64,000 nt of DNA from Carideicomes alvinocaridis. GTDB lineage: Bacteria > Pseudomonadota > Alphaproteobacteria > Rhodobacterales > Rhodobacteraceae. Under the pieces are notes generated by a model. It searched no databases, had not been told where the DNA came from, and worked only from the letters and a program-made list of their open reading frames with translations. This document shows positions 53,452 through 62,925 of the stretch, in pieces (position 1 is the first letter of the stretch; each line of letters starts with the position of its first letter). Made by a program: the position numbers and the translations under genes. The stretch is from positions 1 through 64,000 of the forward strand of contig SRJI02000015.1 of NCBI GenBank assembly GCA_005473895.2, given 5' to 3'.

Positions 53452-54603
53452 TCAGCCGCCGGACGCGCCCAGCGTATCGGCTGCCGTGCCCACGGTGCTG
53501 ACCGCGGACAGCGAACCGGTGAGCGCCGCGATGGTCTTGCTCCACTGGGTGAAGGGCGCCTCGGTCACGTAGAGCGTATCGCCGTCCCGCACGGAAAAGT
53601 CGCGGGCCATGAACATGCCGTTGGGCTCCGTCAGGTCCAGCACGTAGACCATGCGCTGCGCGCCCTGCAGGTCCGACCGCGCGAGCACCTGGTTGGCGAT
53701 CTCGGGCGGTTCGTTGCGGAAGATGAAGACCCCGGTGGGATCGGACGAGCCGGCCAGCAGACCGCCGACGCGGGCGATGGCTTCCACGGCCGACAGCGTC
53801 TGGCTTTCGAACGGGACGCGGGACTGGGTGCCCATGGCGCCAAGCGCGGTGAAGGCGCGGGTGTCTTCCTCGACCAGGATGCGGTCGCCGCCGCGCAGCG
53901 CGATGTCGAAGCGGGGATTGTCGTAGAGATCCTGGAACCAGATCGTGCCCTTCTGGCCGCCGCGCAGCACGGTGATCTGGGCGATCTCGGGCTCGATCGT
54001 CACGCCGCCCGCGCGGGCGAGCATGGACGACAGGGTGCGCGTCGGCCGCTCGATGGCATAGACGCCCTGGCCCCCCACGGCACCCACGAGGCTGACGGTT
54101 GAGCCGTCACCGGCCGCGCGCCGCACCTCGACCTGCGGGTCGGGGGTCTGGTCGGCCAGCTTGCGGGTGATGATCCGGCGCACCGCCTCGGGCGTGTTGC
54201 CGGCGGCGCGGATGCGGCCCGCGTAGGGCACGAAGATGAAGCCCGAGCCGTCCACCTGCACTTCTTCGATGGCGGTGGAATTGGCGGCCTCGGGGACCAG
54301 CAGCCCGTCATCCACGTTCTCGTAGACGGTGATGCCCAGGGTGTCGCCGGGTTGGATCGTGTCCGAGCCGACGATGCCCGCATTCATGAAGGCCGACGAG
54401 AAGCCGAGCGCCGGGACTACGGCGGTCGCCCGGGTCACCCGGTCGTTGACGGAGACGACGAAGGCGTCCCCCTCGCGCTGGACGGAGCCGGCAAAAATCT
54501 CACGCTTGTTGGGGCCGACACGCGGAAGGCCGCAGGAGGCCACCAGAGCCACCACGGCCAAGAGGGCGACGGATCTCGCCCAACGGGTTGCTTGGATTTT
54601 CAC
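53452..54603 (-). CDS. Polysaccharide export outer membrane lipoprotein (Wza/KpsD-like)
   Basis: 383 residues. A lipoprotein signal peptide with lipobox VASC (Cys24) is followed by a Poly_export domain (SDTIQPGDTLGITVYENV, GSGFIFVPYAGRI) and SLBB-like repeats. Such proteins form the periplasmic and outer-membrane exit channel for capsule or exopolysaccharide. It sits between kpsS and kpsC. The ABC transporter for capsule export is not in the window. Confidence 0.9.
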   Translation of the reverse strand: MKIQATRWARSVALLAVVALVASCGLPRVGPNKREIFAGSVQREGDAFVVSVNDRVTRATAVVPALGFSSAFMNAGIVGSDTIQPGDTLGITVYENVDDGLLVPEAANSTAIEEVQVDGSGFIFVPYAGRIRAAGNTPEAVRRIITRKLADQTPDPQVEVRRAAGDGSTVSLVGAVGGQGVYAIERPTRTLSSMLARAGGVTIEPEIAQITVLRGGQKGTIWFQDLYDNPRFDIALRGGDRILVEEDTRAFTALGAMGTQSRVPFESQTLSAVEAIARVGGLLAGSSDPTGVFIFRNEPPEIANQVLARSDLQGAQRMVYVLDLTEPNGMFMARDFSVRDGDTLYVTEAPFTQWSKTIAALTGSLSAVSTVGTAADTLGASGG

Positions 54604-54697
54604 TGCTCGGTCTCCTCGACCTGTATTGTTCTGCCTCGGGCTTTTTTGGGCAGGCTACGGGAAAGACTGTTTCGGATCCAGCCTGCCTGCCGGACGG

Positions 54698-56008
54698 TCA
54701 GATCACCACGCGCAACTGTTGCCGCGGGGCCGCGGTGCCGGAAGCCAGCGCGTCATAGGGATCCTCGTCCGACAGCATCATGTCCACCACCTGCCGCAGC
54801 ACCTGCCGGCGCCCGCGGGTGGAGTAGAAGCCGCCCGCCACCTGGCTGGTTTCCAGCAGGAAGCGGCGGTAATCCTGGTAGGCGCGGCTGTCGGGCCGGG
54901 CCGCGGCGGCGAAGAATTCACGCAGCGGCTGGGTGGAGACGAATTCCGGCTTGGCATAGACCGCCCGCCCGAAGGTCTTGAGCGGGATGCCGCGCCAGAG
55001 CACCTGCTGCCCGGCCGTCGAATTGACCGTCACCGCCGTGCGCGCGTCGTTCAGAAGCTGCGCCAGCTTGCCGCCGCGGACGTAATGCACCCGGTCGGAG
55101 ACGCCGTATTCCGCCGCCAGCCGCTTCAGGTCGCGCTGGATCGGCACGCGGCCATCCTCCAGCGGATGCGCCTTGATCACCAGGTGATGGTGGCGCGGCG
55201 CCCCCTCGGCAAAGCCCTCGACCACCACGCGCAGGAAATCCGCCATCGTGGAGAAGGGGGAATGCATCCGGAAGCTGCTGTCATGTTCCAGCTGCAGCAG
55301 CACCAGGTGATAGGGAAAGCCGCCGCCGCGCACCCGCCAGGTCGCCGCCATCCGCCCGAGCGCGATATAGGGCATGAGCGCGAGCCGCCGCAGGTAGAGC
55401 TGGAATTCCTTGCCCACCGGGATCGAGCGGTGGGGGCGGAAGTTGCGGTACTCGCCGTTCCGGAACATGACGAAGAAATGGTAGAGCGCGCCGTAGAAGA
55501 TATGCTGCCGCATGTCGCCCCATTTCGCCGGGGGCAGCGGCGCGTCGAGGTCGCAGAGCTTCAGCGCCTCCTGCATCTCGGCCACATCGAGATCCATCAG
55601 CCGCGAATGGCCGTTCGCCCCGTCCCGTTCATAGGTGACCCAGTAGGGCCGCAGGTAGCCTTCCTCGAAGACATGCACCCTTATGCCCTTCGCCCGGGCC
55701 CGCTCCACCGCCGCGGCATGGATCGGCCGCGTGTCCCCGTAGAGCACGAGGTCGGTGACCTGCTTCTCGTCGCAGATCCGCTCGAAGCTGGCGGGCCAGT
55801 CCTCCGCCGCGCCGCGGAAGGGCAGCAGCGAGGCCGTGTCGAACCAGAAGGCGCGGTCCCCGGCATTGAAGCTCACCCGCCAGACCGAGGCCCCGGTGAG
55901 CCGCAGCATCCGGCCCAGTTTCCAGAAGAACGGGCCATGCGGTCCCTGCAGGAACAGGAAGCTTCGGTTATGTCCCGATACGTTGTGCAAGGACCCGGAA
56001 TACCTCAT
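54698..56008 (-). CDS. kpsS: Capsule polysaccharide biosynthesis protein KpsS (Kdo transferase)
   Basis: 436 residues. RSFLFLQGPHGPFFWKLGRM at the N-terminus, LVLYGDTRPIHAAAV, VFEEGYLRPYWVTYERDGAN and VNSTAGQQVLWRGIPLKTFG are conserved KpsS/LipB blocks. KpsS adds the first Kdo to the lipid anchor, which KpsC then extends. It heads the block kpsS-exporter-kpsC and is divergent from ribE. The start region is not well fixed: an internal Met could serve, but the upstream residues (MRYSGSLHNVSG) look acceptable. Confidence 0.9.
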   Translation of the reverse strand: MRYSGSLHNVSGHNRSFLFLQGPHGPFFWKLGRMLRLTGASVWRVSFNAGDRAFWFDTASLLPFRGAAEDWPASFERICDEKQVTDLVLYGDTRPIHAAAVERARAKGIRVHVFEEGYLRPYWVTYERDGANGHSRLMDLDVAEMQEALKLCDLDAPLPPAKWGDMRQHIFYGALYHFFVMFRNGEYRNFRPHRSIPVGKEFQLYLRRLALMPYIALGRMAATWRVRGGGFPYHLVLLQLEHDSSFRMHSPFSTMADFLRVVVEGFAEGAPRHHHLVIKAHPLEDGRVPIQRDLKRLAAEYGVSDRVHYVRGGKLAQLLNDARTAVTVNSTAGQQVLWRGIPLKTFGRAVYAKPEFVSTQPLREFFAAAARPDSRAYQDYRRFLLETSQVAGGFYSTRGRRQVLRQVVDMMLSDEDPYDALASGTAAPRQQLRVVI

Positions 56009-56096
56009 AAAGACCGCGGCCGGGTCTACCCTCGGGATCCGGCGAAACTAAGGCGCGGACGGGGCGATTGTTCCACGAACCGAAGGGAAGGACCAC

Positions 56097-56690
56097 ATGT
56101 TTACAGGGATCATCACCGATATCGGGCAGATCCGCAGCGTCGAGCGTCGCGGCGACCTTCGGGTGCGGGTCGGCACCGCCTATGACACCGACTCCATCGA
56201 TATCGGCGCCTCCATCGCTTGTGACGGGGTCTGCCTGACAGTGGTGGATCTGGGTCCAGACTGGTTCGAGGTCGATGTCTCGGCGGAGACGGTGGACAAG
56301 ACGAATATCGGCCGCAACCGCTGGGACGAGGGGCGCCGCATCAACCTGGAGCGCGCGCTCAAGGTAGGCGACGAGCTGGGCGGCCATATCGTGTCGGGCC
56401 ACGTGGACGGCGTGGCCGAAATCACCGAGATCCGGGAGGAGGGGGATTCCACCCGCGTCACCCTGCGCGCGCCCGAGGCGCTGGCGAAGTTCATCGCGCC
56501 CAAGGGCTCGGTCGCGCTGAACGGCACCTCGCTGACGGTGAACGAGGTGGAGGGCGCGAGCTTCGGCATCAACTTCATCCCGCACACGAAGCAGGTGACG
56601 ACCTGGGGGCAGGTGGCCAAGGGCGATCCGATCAACCTCGAGGTCGACACCATGGCCCGCTACGTGGCGCGGCTGGGCGAGTTTCGCTGA
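56097..56690 (+). CDS. ribE: Riboflavin synthase alpha subunit
   Basis: 197 residues with two lumazine-binding repeats: MFTGIITDIGQI, CLTVVDLG and GGHIVSGHVDGV in the first and second repeats. It converts two 6,7-dimethyl-8-ribityllumazine molecules to riboflavin. AAGGGAAGG precedes the ATG. I see no FMN riboswitch upstream. ribBA and ribH, usually next, are absent. Confidence 0.96.
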   Translation: MFTGIITDIGQIRSVERRGDLRVRVGTAYDTDSIDIGASIACDGVCLTVVDLGPDWFEVDVSAETVDKTNIGRNRWDEGRRINLERALKVGDELGGHIVSGHVDGVAEITEIREEGDSTRVTLRAPEALAKFIAPKGSVALNGTSLTVNEVEGASFGINFIPHTKQVTTWGQVAKGDPINLEVDTMARYVARLGEFR

Positions 56691-56765
56691 GCGTCGGGGC
56701 AGGGTGCTTGGACTGGGGGCAGGTCGTTTCCGCCCCCTTGTCCGGCCCGCGCCGCCGTCACCCGG

Positions 56766-57251
56766 TCACTTGCGATAGACCTCGATCTCCGGCAGGTCGG
56801 TGAGCGGCGCGCCGATCAGGCGCATCGCCGCCAGCGAGATCCGGCTCCCGCCATCCGCCGGACCCTCGATCGGGATCAGGTCCACCTCCGCCGACTTGCC
56901 GGTGCCGGGATAGACCACGCGCCCCTTCGCGGGGGCATCGACCAGCGGCGTCTTCAGCCAGAACCCGGATTCGGCCACGTCCCCCAGCGATGCCACGGTG
57001 GTGCCCAGCCGCGCGCCCCCCTCCGAGGGGGCGGCGGCCGCGGCGCGCTCTTCCTCGGTCGTGGTATCGAACTCGTCCGCGGTCCGGGCCGAGGCCGGCG
57101 GGCGCGCAGCCGTGGCGGGCGCCGCGCTCTCCTGGCCGGCGGCAGGGGCCGCGGGGTCGGAGCCGGCAGGGCCGGGGCCGGAAAAGACGGTTTCCATCTG
57201 CGCGCAGGACGCGAGCAGGGCGAAGGCGAGAAGCGGCAGGGTCTGTTTCAT
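56766..57251 (-). CDS. Hypothetical lipoprotein
   Basis: 161 residues. A lipoprotein signal with lipobox LLASC (Cys16) is followed by an Ala/Pro/Gly linker and a C-terminal part of about 80 residues with TTVASLGDVAESGFWLKTPL, a motif I associate with a family of Rhodobacteraceae lipoproteins but cannot name by function. Its 3' end is close to the ribE stop. Function unknown. Confidence 0.7.
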   Translation of the reverse strand: MKQTLPLLAFALLASCAQMETVFSGPGPAGSDPAAPAAGQESAAPATAARPPASARTADEFDTTTEEERAAAAAPSEGGARLGTTVASLGDVAESGFWLKTPLVDAPAKGRVVYPGTGKSAEVDLIPIEGPADGGSRISLAAMRLIGAPLTDLPEIEVYRK

Positions 57252-57333
57252 TCGGCAGAACTAGGGCGCCGCCCCCCTCCGGCAATCGTGACGCGGCCTT
57301 GTCTCCGCCCCCGGGCAGGCTTACCTTCCCTGC

Positions 57334-58341
57334 ATGACGGCACCGCTCATCGATCCCTTCCACCGCGCGATCTCCTACCTGCGCGTCTCGGTCACCGACC
57401 GCTGCGATTTCCGCTGCGTCTATTGCATGTCCGAGAACATGACCTTCCTGCCCAAGAAGGAGCTTCTGACCCTGGAAGAGCTGGACCGGCTCTGCTCGGC
57501 CTTCGTCGGGCTCGGGGTGCGGAAACTGCGCATCACAGGGGGCGAGCCGCTGGTCCGCCGCGGGATCATGGATTTCTTCCGCAACATGGGTCGCCACCTG
57601 GAATCCGGCGCGCTGGACGAGCTGACGCTGACCACCAACGGCTCCCAGCTGGCGCGCTTTGCCGACGACCTTTACGCCGCCGGCGTGCGCCGGGTGAACG
57701 TCTCGCTCGACACGCTGGACGAGGAGAAATTCGCCCGCGTCACCCGCTGGGGCCGCCTGCCGCAGGTGCTGAACGGCATCGACGCGGCGCAGAAGGCGGG
57801 GCTGCGGGTCAAGATCAACGCCGTGGCGCTCAAGGGCTTCAACGAGGAAGAGCTGGAGCGCATCACCGAATGGTGCGCCGAGCGGGACATGGACCTGACC
57901 TGGATCGAGGTCATGCCGATGGGCGACATGGGCGACACGGATCGCGTGGGCCAGTTCTGGTCGCTCGACGATGTGCGGGCGCGCCTCGCGCAAAGCTACA
58001 CGGTCACCGACATCCCCGAGCGCACCGGCGGCCCCGCCCGCTACGTGCGGCTGGAGGAGACGGGCCAGAAGATCGGCTTCATCACGCCGCTCAGCCACAA
58101 TTTCTGCGAAAGCTGCAACCGGGTGCGTCTCACCTGCCTGGGCGAGCTTTACATGTGCCTCGGGCAGGAGGACATGGCCGATCTGCGCGCGCCGCTGCGC
58201 AATCACCCCGATGACGACGCCCCGGTGGAAGAGGCCATTCGCGCCGCCATCGGCCGCAAGCCCGAGGGCCACGATTTCGACTATTCGCGCCAGAAGGCAG
58301 AGGGCCAGGTCTCGCGCCACATGTCCCATACCGGCGGCTGA
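57334..58341 (+). CDS. moaA: GTP 3',8-cyclase MoaA
   Basis: 335 residues. The radical-SAM cluster is Cys24-X3-Cys28-X2-Cys31 ([11 protein letters not shown]), and the C-terminal second [4Fe-4S] cluster is in [25 protein letters not shown] binds SAM, and the protein ends in the conserved Gly-Gly required for GTP binding. It catalyses the first step of molybdenum cofactor synthesis. No other moa genes are in the window and no Moco riboswitch is seen. Confidence 0.97.
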   Translation: MTAPLIDPFHRAISYLRVSVTDRCDFRCVYCMSENMTFLPKKELLTLEELDRLCSAFVGLGVRKLRITGGEPLVRRGIMDFFRNMGRHLESGALDELTLTTNGSQLARFADDLYAAGVRRVNVSLDTLDEEKFARVTRWGRLPQVLNGIDAAQKAGLRVKINAVALKGFNEEELERITEWCAERDMDLTWIEVMPMGDMGDTDRVGQFWSLDDVRARLAQSYTVTDIPERTGGPARYVRLEETGQKIGFITPLSHNFCESCNRVRLTCLGELYMCLGQEDMADLRAPLRNHPDDDAPVEEAIRAAIGRKPEGHDFDYSRQKAEGQVSRHMSHTGG

Positions 58342-58449
58342 CCCGCGCCACGTCCGACAAAAGCAAAGTCCGGCCGGCTGGGGCCACGCAAGCTGCCCAG
58401 CTCGCCCGACCCGCTCCTCCCCTGCGTCCAACAGGATGAACAGGCCCCC

Positions 58450-58514
58450 TGCTTCTTCTGACCATAAATATCCCGGGGGTGAGGAGCGTCAGCGACGAGG
58501 GGGCAGAGCCCCCT
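58450..58514 (+). repeat. Intergenic palindromic repeat, copy 3
   Basis: Identical to copy 2 over most of its length (GCTTCTTCTGACCATAAATA; CCCGGGGGTGAGGAGCGTCA; GCGACGAGGGGGC) and ends in GGGGGCAGAGCCCCC, a perfect hairpin. It is in the 286 bp between moaA and the convergent glutamate-synthase-like gene, which holds nothing else I can identify. Confidence 0.9.
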
Positions 58515-58627
58515 GCCACACCTCCATCCAGCGCCCCCGCCGGGACAAGGAGGTGGCCTTGCGTCCCCACCGCCCCCTGCGTTCCTTACCATGAGACTGC
58601 GACGCCGCCCCGCGCGTCCGAGCCCCC

Positions 58628-60286
58628 TCAGACAGACCGCCCGGTCTTCTGCGACACCACGGCCGAGCTGGACAGGTCCGTGCGCGGGCGGAAGCTGTCG
58701 GGATCGGCGGCCTCCCACCAGGGCGCAAAAACCGTGTCCTCGGGCGCGTCGAGCAGCGCGTTCTTCTCCACCCAGCCATAGAGCGTGCCGAGGCCGCGCG
58801 CCTCCACCGGGCTGGGCCGCTGCATCAGGTGATGCGGCTCGATCTCGCGGGGATGGTCGAGGCCGAGCGCGGCGATGATCTCTCCGAGCGCGTCGAGCGT
58901 CTTCGCATGGAAGCGCGCCGCGCGTTCCGCCTGGACCTCCACCACCAGCCCGCGCTGGCGCCAGGCGTCCTGGGTTGTGATGCCGGTGGGGCAGGTGCCG
59001 GTATGGCAGCGCTGCGCCTGGATGCAGCCGATCGAGAACATGAAGGCCCGTGCCGCGTTGCACCAATCGGCGCCGAGCGCCAGGTTGCGCGCCATGCCGG
59101 CCCCGGAATAGACCTTGCCCGATGCGCCCAGCATCACCCGGTCCTTCAGGCCCGTGCCGACCAGCGCGTTGCGCACCAGGTTCAGCCCCTCGTTCAGCGG
59201 CCAGCCCACGTGGTCCGACAGCTCCTGCGGGGCGGCGCCGGTGCCGCCCTCGGCCCCGTCCACCACCAGGAAGTCGGGGCAGATGCCGGTCTTGCGGATC
59301 GCCTTGACCAGCGCGAAGACCCCGTGCGGCTGGCCCACGCAGAATTTGAGCCCCACCGGCTTGCCGCCCGACATCTCGCGCAGGGAGGCGGCGAATTCCA
59401 GCATCTCGACGGGCGTGGAAAAGGCCGAGTGACCGTTGGGCGACAGGCAGTCCTGATGCGCGGGCACCTGCCGCGCCTCGGCGATCTCCTGCGTGACCTT
59501 CGCCGCCGGGAGCATGCCGCCGTGACCCGGCTTGGCGCCCTGGCTCAGCTTGATCTCGACCATCTTCACCTGGTCGATCTGCGCCTTCTCGCGAAAGGCC
59601 CCGGCATCGAACCGGCCCGCATCGTCCCGGCAGCCGAAATAGCCCGAGCCGATTTCCCACACGATGTCGCCGTCATGGGCCAGGTGGTGCCGCGACAGCC
59701 CGCCCTCGCCGGTATCGTGGAAGAAGCCGCCCTTTTCCGCCCCGAGGTTGAGCGCCTGGACCGCGCGCGCCGAGAGCGAGCCGAAGCTCATCGCCGAGAT
59801 GTTCAGCATGGAGGCGGAATAGGGCCGGGCGCATTGCTCGTTGCCGATCTTGATCCGCGGGCTCTCCTCCGCCTTCTCGGTGGGGTTCATGGAATGCGAC
59901 ATCCAGTCGTAGCCCGCGGCGCTGACCTCGCGCTCGGTGCCGAACGGGTGGGTGTCGCTCTGGCCGCGGGCGCGGGCATAGACGAGGTTGCGGGCCTCGA
60001 AGGAATAGGGCTGCCCCTCCAGGTCGCCCTCGACGATGTATTGCCGCAGGTAGGGGCGCAGATCGTAGAACAGCCAGCGGATCCGCGCCGAGATCGGATA
60101 ATTGCGGGTCAGCGTCCAGCGGGTCTGGAAAAAGTCGTAGAAGCCGATCGCGACGAAGGGCAGGGCGAGCGCCGCGAGGATCAGCCACCAGGGCGACAGC
60201 CAGGCCAGGGCGAGCCCGAGGGCCAGGATCAGGATGGCGACGATCGGCGGGACGAAGCGTATGGGTATCCTCAACAGGTCCGACAA
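58628..60286 (-). CDS. Membrane-anchored FMN-binding glutamate synthase-like protein
   Basis: 552 residues with a proposed TTG start. Two membrane helices occupy about 10-52 (PPIVAILILALGLALAWLSP and WWLILAALALPFVAIGFYDF), followed by a long domain with the FMN and Fe-S features of the glutamate synthase central and FMN regions: SFGSLSARAVQALN, KPGHGGMLPAAKVT, VDGAEGGTGAAPQE and CIQAQRCHTGTCPTG. No glutaminase domain is present, so it is not full GltB; such proteins are common and their reaction is not settled. AAGGA precedes the TTG at 60286. An ATG at 60436 would overlap the next gene upstream. Confidence 0.85.
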   Translation of the reverse strand: MSDLLRIPIRFVPPIVAILILALGLALAWLSPWWLILAALALPFVAIGFYDFFQTRWTLTRNYPISARIRWLFYDLRPYLRQYIVEGDLEGQPYSFEARNLVYARARGQSDTHPFGTEREVSAAGYDWMSHSMNPTEKAEESPRIKIGNEQCARPYSASMLNISAMSFGSLSARAVQALNLGAEKGGFFHDTGEGGLSRHHLAHDGDIVWEIGSGYFGCRDDAGRFDAGAFREKAQIDQVKMVEIKLSQGAKPGHGGMLPAAKVTQEIAEARQVPAHQDCLSPNGHSAFSTPVEMLEFAASLREMSGGKPVGLKFCVGQPHGVFALVKAIRKTGICPDFLVVDGAEGGTGAAPQELSDHVGWPLNEGLNLVRNALVGTGLKDRVMLGASGKVYSGAGMARNLALGADWCNAARAFMFSIGCIQAQRCHTGTCPTGITTQDAWRQRGLVVEVQAERAARFHAKTLDALGEIIAALGLDHPREIEPHHLMQRPSPVEARGLGTLYGWVEKNALLDAPEDTVFAPWWEAADPDSFRPRTDLSSSAVVSQKTGRSV

Positions 60287-60401
60287 GAGGGGTCTTCCTT
60301 GCACTCTGATTTGCCGAGACTCCGGCGCCCGGCCGGAGATGTCAAACGACGCGCGGTCGCAGCAGGTTCCTCTGCGGCGAGGGCTCCGCGGCGGGCCCGG
60401 C

Positions 60402-61097
60402 TCAGTCGAGGTACTTGCCGGCCTCCCTGCGCGCAAAGGGCTTCATCCCGGCGCCGTGGCGGTCGAGGAAACGGCGGACGCGGTCCGGATCGTGCTTCGA
60501 CAGATCCCGCAGCCACCAGGCGATGGCCTTCTGGATGAACCAGTCGCGGTCGGGCACGTAGCCTGCCGCCCAGTCCAGCACCCGGTCGCGGATCTCCAGG
60601 TCGCCGGCGGTGGGGTGGTTCTGCTTGGTCCAGGGCAGGGTGATCACCAGCGCCGCGCGGCGGGTCCACATGTGGTCGGAGCGGGTCCAGTGCTCCACCT
60701 CGTCGATACGCGCGGGCGCCGCCAGCAGGCGCCGCTGGCCCGCCTGGCAGGCATGGTCGGCGATCGCCCAGCTGTCGAATTCCGGCACCCAGGAGGCGAT
60801 CAGCTCCCAGACCGCCTCGTCCGGCCGGATGCGGGCCTGGGTCAGCAGCTTGGCAGCGGCGATCCGCGCCTCGAAGATGTTGCTTTCCCAGAGCGCCCGG
60901 GCCAGGGCGACCCGCTCCTCGACGCTCAGTTGCCGCCGCCAGCCCTGCGCCAGCTCGTTGAGCGCGGGGACGGGGATGCCCATGACCTCCCGCGCCTGCT
61001 TGTGATAGGCGGCCATCTGCGTCGCGCGGCCGGGCTCGACCCGTGCGCGCAGCACGTCCAGTGCCTCCTCGACCGAGCGGGGCGCTTCCTCGCTCAA
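60402..61097 (-). CDS. DNA alkylation repair protein, AlkD-like
   Basis: 231 residues, an all-helical HEAT-like repeat fold. IPVPALNELAQGW, WESNIFEARIAAAKLL, FDSWAIADHACQ and WWLRDLSKHDPDRVRRFLD match AlkD-type glycosylases, which remove bulky or cationic alkylated bases without base flipping. It ends upstream of the glutamate-synthase-like gene by about 115 bp and begins 4 bp after the glmS stop, so it is probably in the glmU-glmS transcript. Confidence 0.9.
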   Translation of the reverse strand: MSEEAPRSVEEALDVLRARVEPGRATQMAAYHKQAREVMGIPVPALNELAQGWRRQLSVEERVALARALWESNIFEARIAAAKLLTQARIRPDEAVWELIASWVPEFDSWAIADHACQAGQRRLLAAPARIDEVEHWTRSDHMWTRRAALVITLPWTKQNHPTAGDLEIRDRVLDWAAGYVPDRDWFIQKAIAWWLRDLSKHDPDRVRRFLDRHGAGMKPFARREAGKYLD

Positions 61098-61101
61098 GAC
61101 G

Positions 61102-62925
61102 CTATTCCACCGTCACCGACTTGGCGAGGTTGCGGGGCTGGTCCACATCCGTCCCCTTGGCCACCGCCGTGTGATAGGCCAGCAGCTGCGCCGGAATGGC
61201 ATAGAGGATCGGCGTCAGCAGCGGGTCGACATCCGGCAGCACCAGGGTGTCCCAGCTGTCGTCGCCGGCAAGCCCCGCGCCGGCCGCGTCGGTGATCAGG
61301 CAGACCTTGCCGCCGCGGGCCACGACTTCCTGCATGTTCGATACGGTCTTGTCGAAGAGTCCGTCGCGCGGCGCCATGATCACCACCGGCACCTTGCTGT
61401 CGATCAGCGCGATCGGCCCGTGCTTGAGCTCCCCGGACGCATAAGCTTCGGCGTGGATGTAGCTGATTTCCTTGAGTTTCAGCGCCCCTTCCAGTGCCAG
61501 CGGATACATCAGCCCGCGCCCCAGGAAGAGCACGTCGCGCGAGGGCGCGATGCGGCGCGCCATCTCGGCGATCTGGTCGGAGGTGTCGAGCGCGTGGTTC
61601 AGCGCGCCGGGCAGCGCGCGCATGGTCGACAGCTTGGCGGTCAACTCGTCCGCGCCGATTTCGCCCCGGTCATGGGCCGCGCGCAGGGCCAGCAGCACCA
61701 GCACGGTAAGCTGGCAGGTAAAGGCCTTGGTGGAGGCCACCCCGATCTCCGCCCCGGCATGGATCGGCAGGGCAAGGTCGCTTTCGCGCGCGATGGAGCT
61801 TTCGGCCACGTTCACTACCGACAGGATCGTCTGCGCCTTGTCCGAGCAATAGCGCAGCGCCGCCAGCGTGTCCGCCGTCTCGCCCGACTGGGAGACGAAG
61901 ATCGCCAGCGTCCGCTCCGAGATCGGCGGCTCGCGGTAGCGGAACTCGGAGGCGATATCGACCTCGACCGGCATGCGGGCCAGTTGCTCGAACCAGTATT
62001 TCGCGGTCAGGCAGGCATAGTAGGCGGTGCCGCAGGCGACCATCACGATGCGGTCGATGCCGGAGAAATTCAGCCCCTCGCCGGGCAGCCGGATCTCGGT
62101 GCCCTCGGGCGAAAGGTAATGCGACACGGCCTCGGCGATCACCGTCGGCTGCTCGAAGATTTCCTTTGCCATGAAGTGCTTGTAGCCCGCCTTGTCGACG
62201 CGGGTATTCTCCATGCGGATCCGGCGCTCCGCGCGTTGCACCCGCTGGCCCTGGCTGTCCACGATATCCAGCGTGTTGCGGGTGACGACGGCGCGGTCGC
62301 CTTCCTCGAGATAGGTGATGCGGTCGGTCATGGGGGCCAGCGCGATGGCGTCGGAACCCACGAACATCTCGCCCTCGCCATGCCCGATCGCCAGCGGAGA
62401 GCCCTTGCGCGCGGCGATCAGCAGATCCTCGTCGCCCTCGAACAGGAAGACCAGCGCGAAGGCGCCTTCGAGCTTGGCCAGCGTGCGGTCGACCGCCTCC
62501 ACGTGGCCCATCCCCTCCTTGACGTAATGCGCGGTGAGCAGGGCGATGGTCTCGGTATCGGTCTCGGTGGCGAATTCGTAGCCGAGCGCGGCCAGTTCCT
62601 TGCGCAGGGCGCGGTAGTTCTCGATGATCCCGTTATGGACCACCGCCACCGGCCCGGCCTGGTGCGGGTGCGCGTTGCGGTCGGTGGGCGCGCCATGGGT
62701 GGCCCAGCGGGTATGGCCGATCCCGGACTTGCCGCGCAGGGGCTGGTGGACCAGCAGGTCCGACAGGTTCACCAGCTTGCCCACCGCACGCCGCCGGTCG
62801 AGATGGCCCTCGTCCACGGTGGCGATCCCGGCACTGTCATAGCCGCGATATTCCAGCCGCCGCAGCGCTTCGACCAGGATCGGCGCCACCTCGTGATTGC
62901 CGAGGACCCCCACAATTCCGCACAT
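61102..62925 (-). CDS. glmS: Glutamine-fructose-6-phosphate aminotransferase (isomerizing)
   Basis: 607 residues. Cys2 (MCGIVGVLG) is the glutaminase nucleophile, and RGYDSAGIA lies in the same domain; two SIS domains follow, with VACGTAYYACLT and VSQSGETADT for the sugar phosphate. It ends in the conserved AKSVTVE. It makes glucosamine-6-phosphate, the entry to peptidoglycan and LPS amino sugars. It overlaps glmU by one base (TAATG). No glmS ribozyme is expected or seen. Confidence 0.98.
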   Translation of the reverse strand: MCGIVGVLGNHEVAPILVEALRRLEYRGYDSAGIATVDEGHLDRRRAVGKLVNLSDLLVHQPLRGKSGIGHTRWATHGAPTDRNAHPHQAGPVAVVHNGIIENYRALRKELAALGYEFATETDTETIALLTAHYVKEGMGHVEAVDRTLAKLEGAFALVFLFEGDEDLLIAARKGSPLAIGHGEGEMFVGSDAIALAPMTDRITYLEEGDRAVVTRNTLDIVDSQGQRVQRAERRIRMENTRVDKAGYKHFMAKEIFEQPTVIAEAVSHYLSPEGTEIRLPGEGLNFSGIDRIVMVACGTAYYACLTAKYWFEQLARMPVEVDIASEFRYREPPISERTLAIFVSQSGETADTLAALRYCSDKAQTILSVVNVAESSIARESDLALPIHAGAEIGVASTKAFTCQLTVLVLLALRAAHDRGEIGADELTAKLSTMRALPGALNHALDTSDQIAEMARRIAPSRDVLFLGRGLMYPLALEGALKLKEISYIHAEAYASGELKHGPIALIDSKVPVVIMAPRDGLFDKTVSNMQEVVARGGKVCLITDAAGAGLAGDDSWDTLVLPDVDPLLTPILYAIPAQLLAYHTAVAKGTDVDQPRNLAKSVTVE

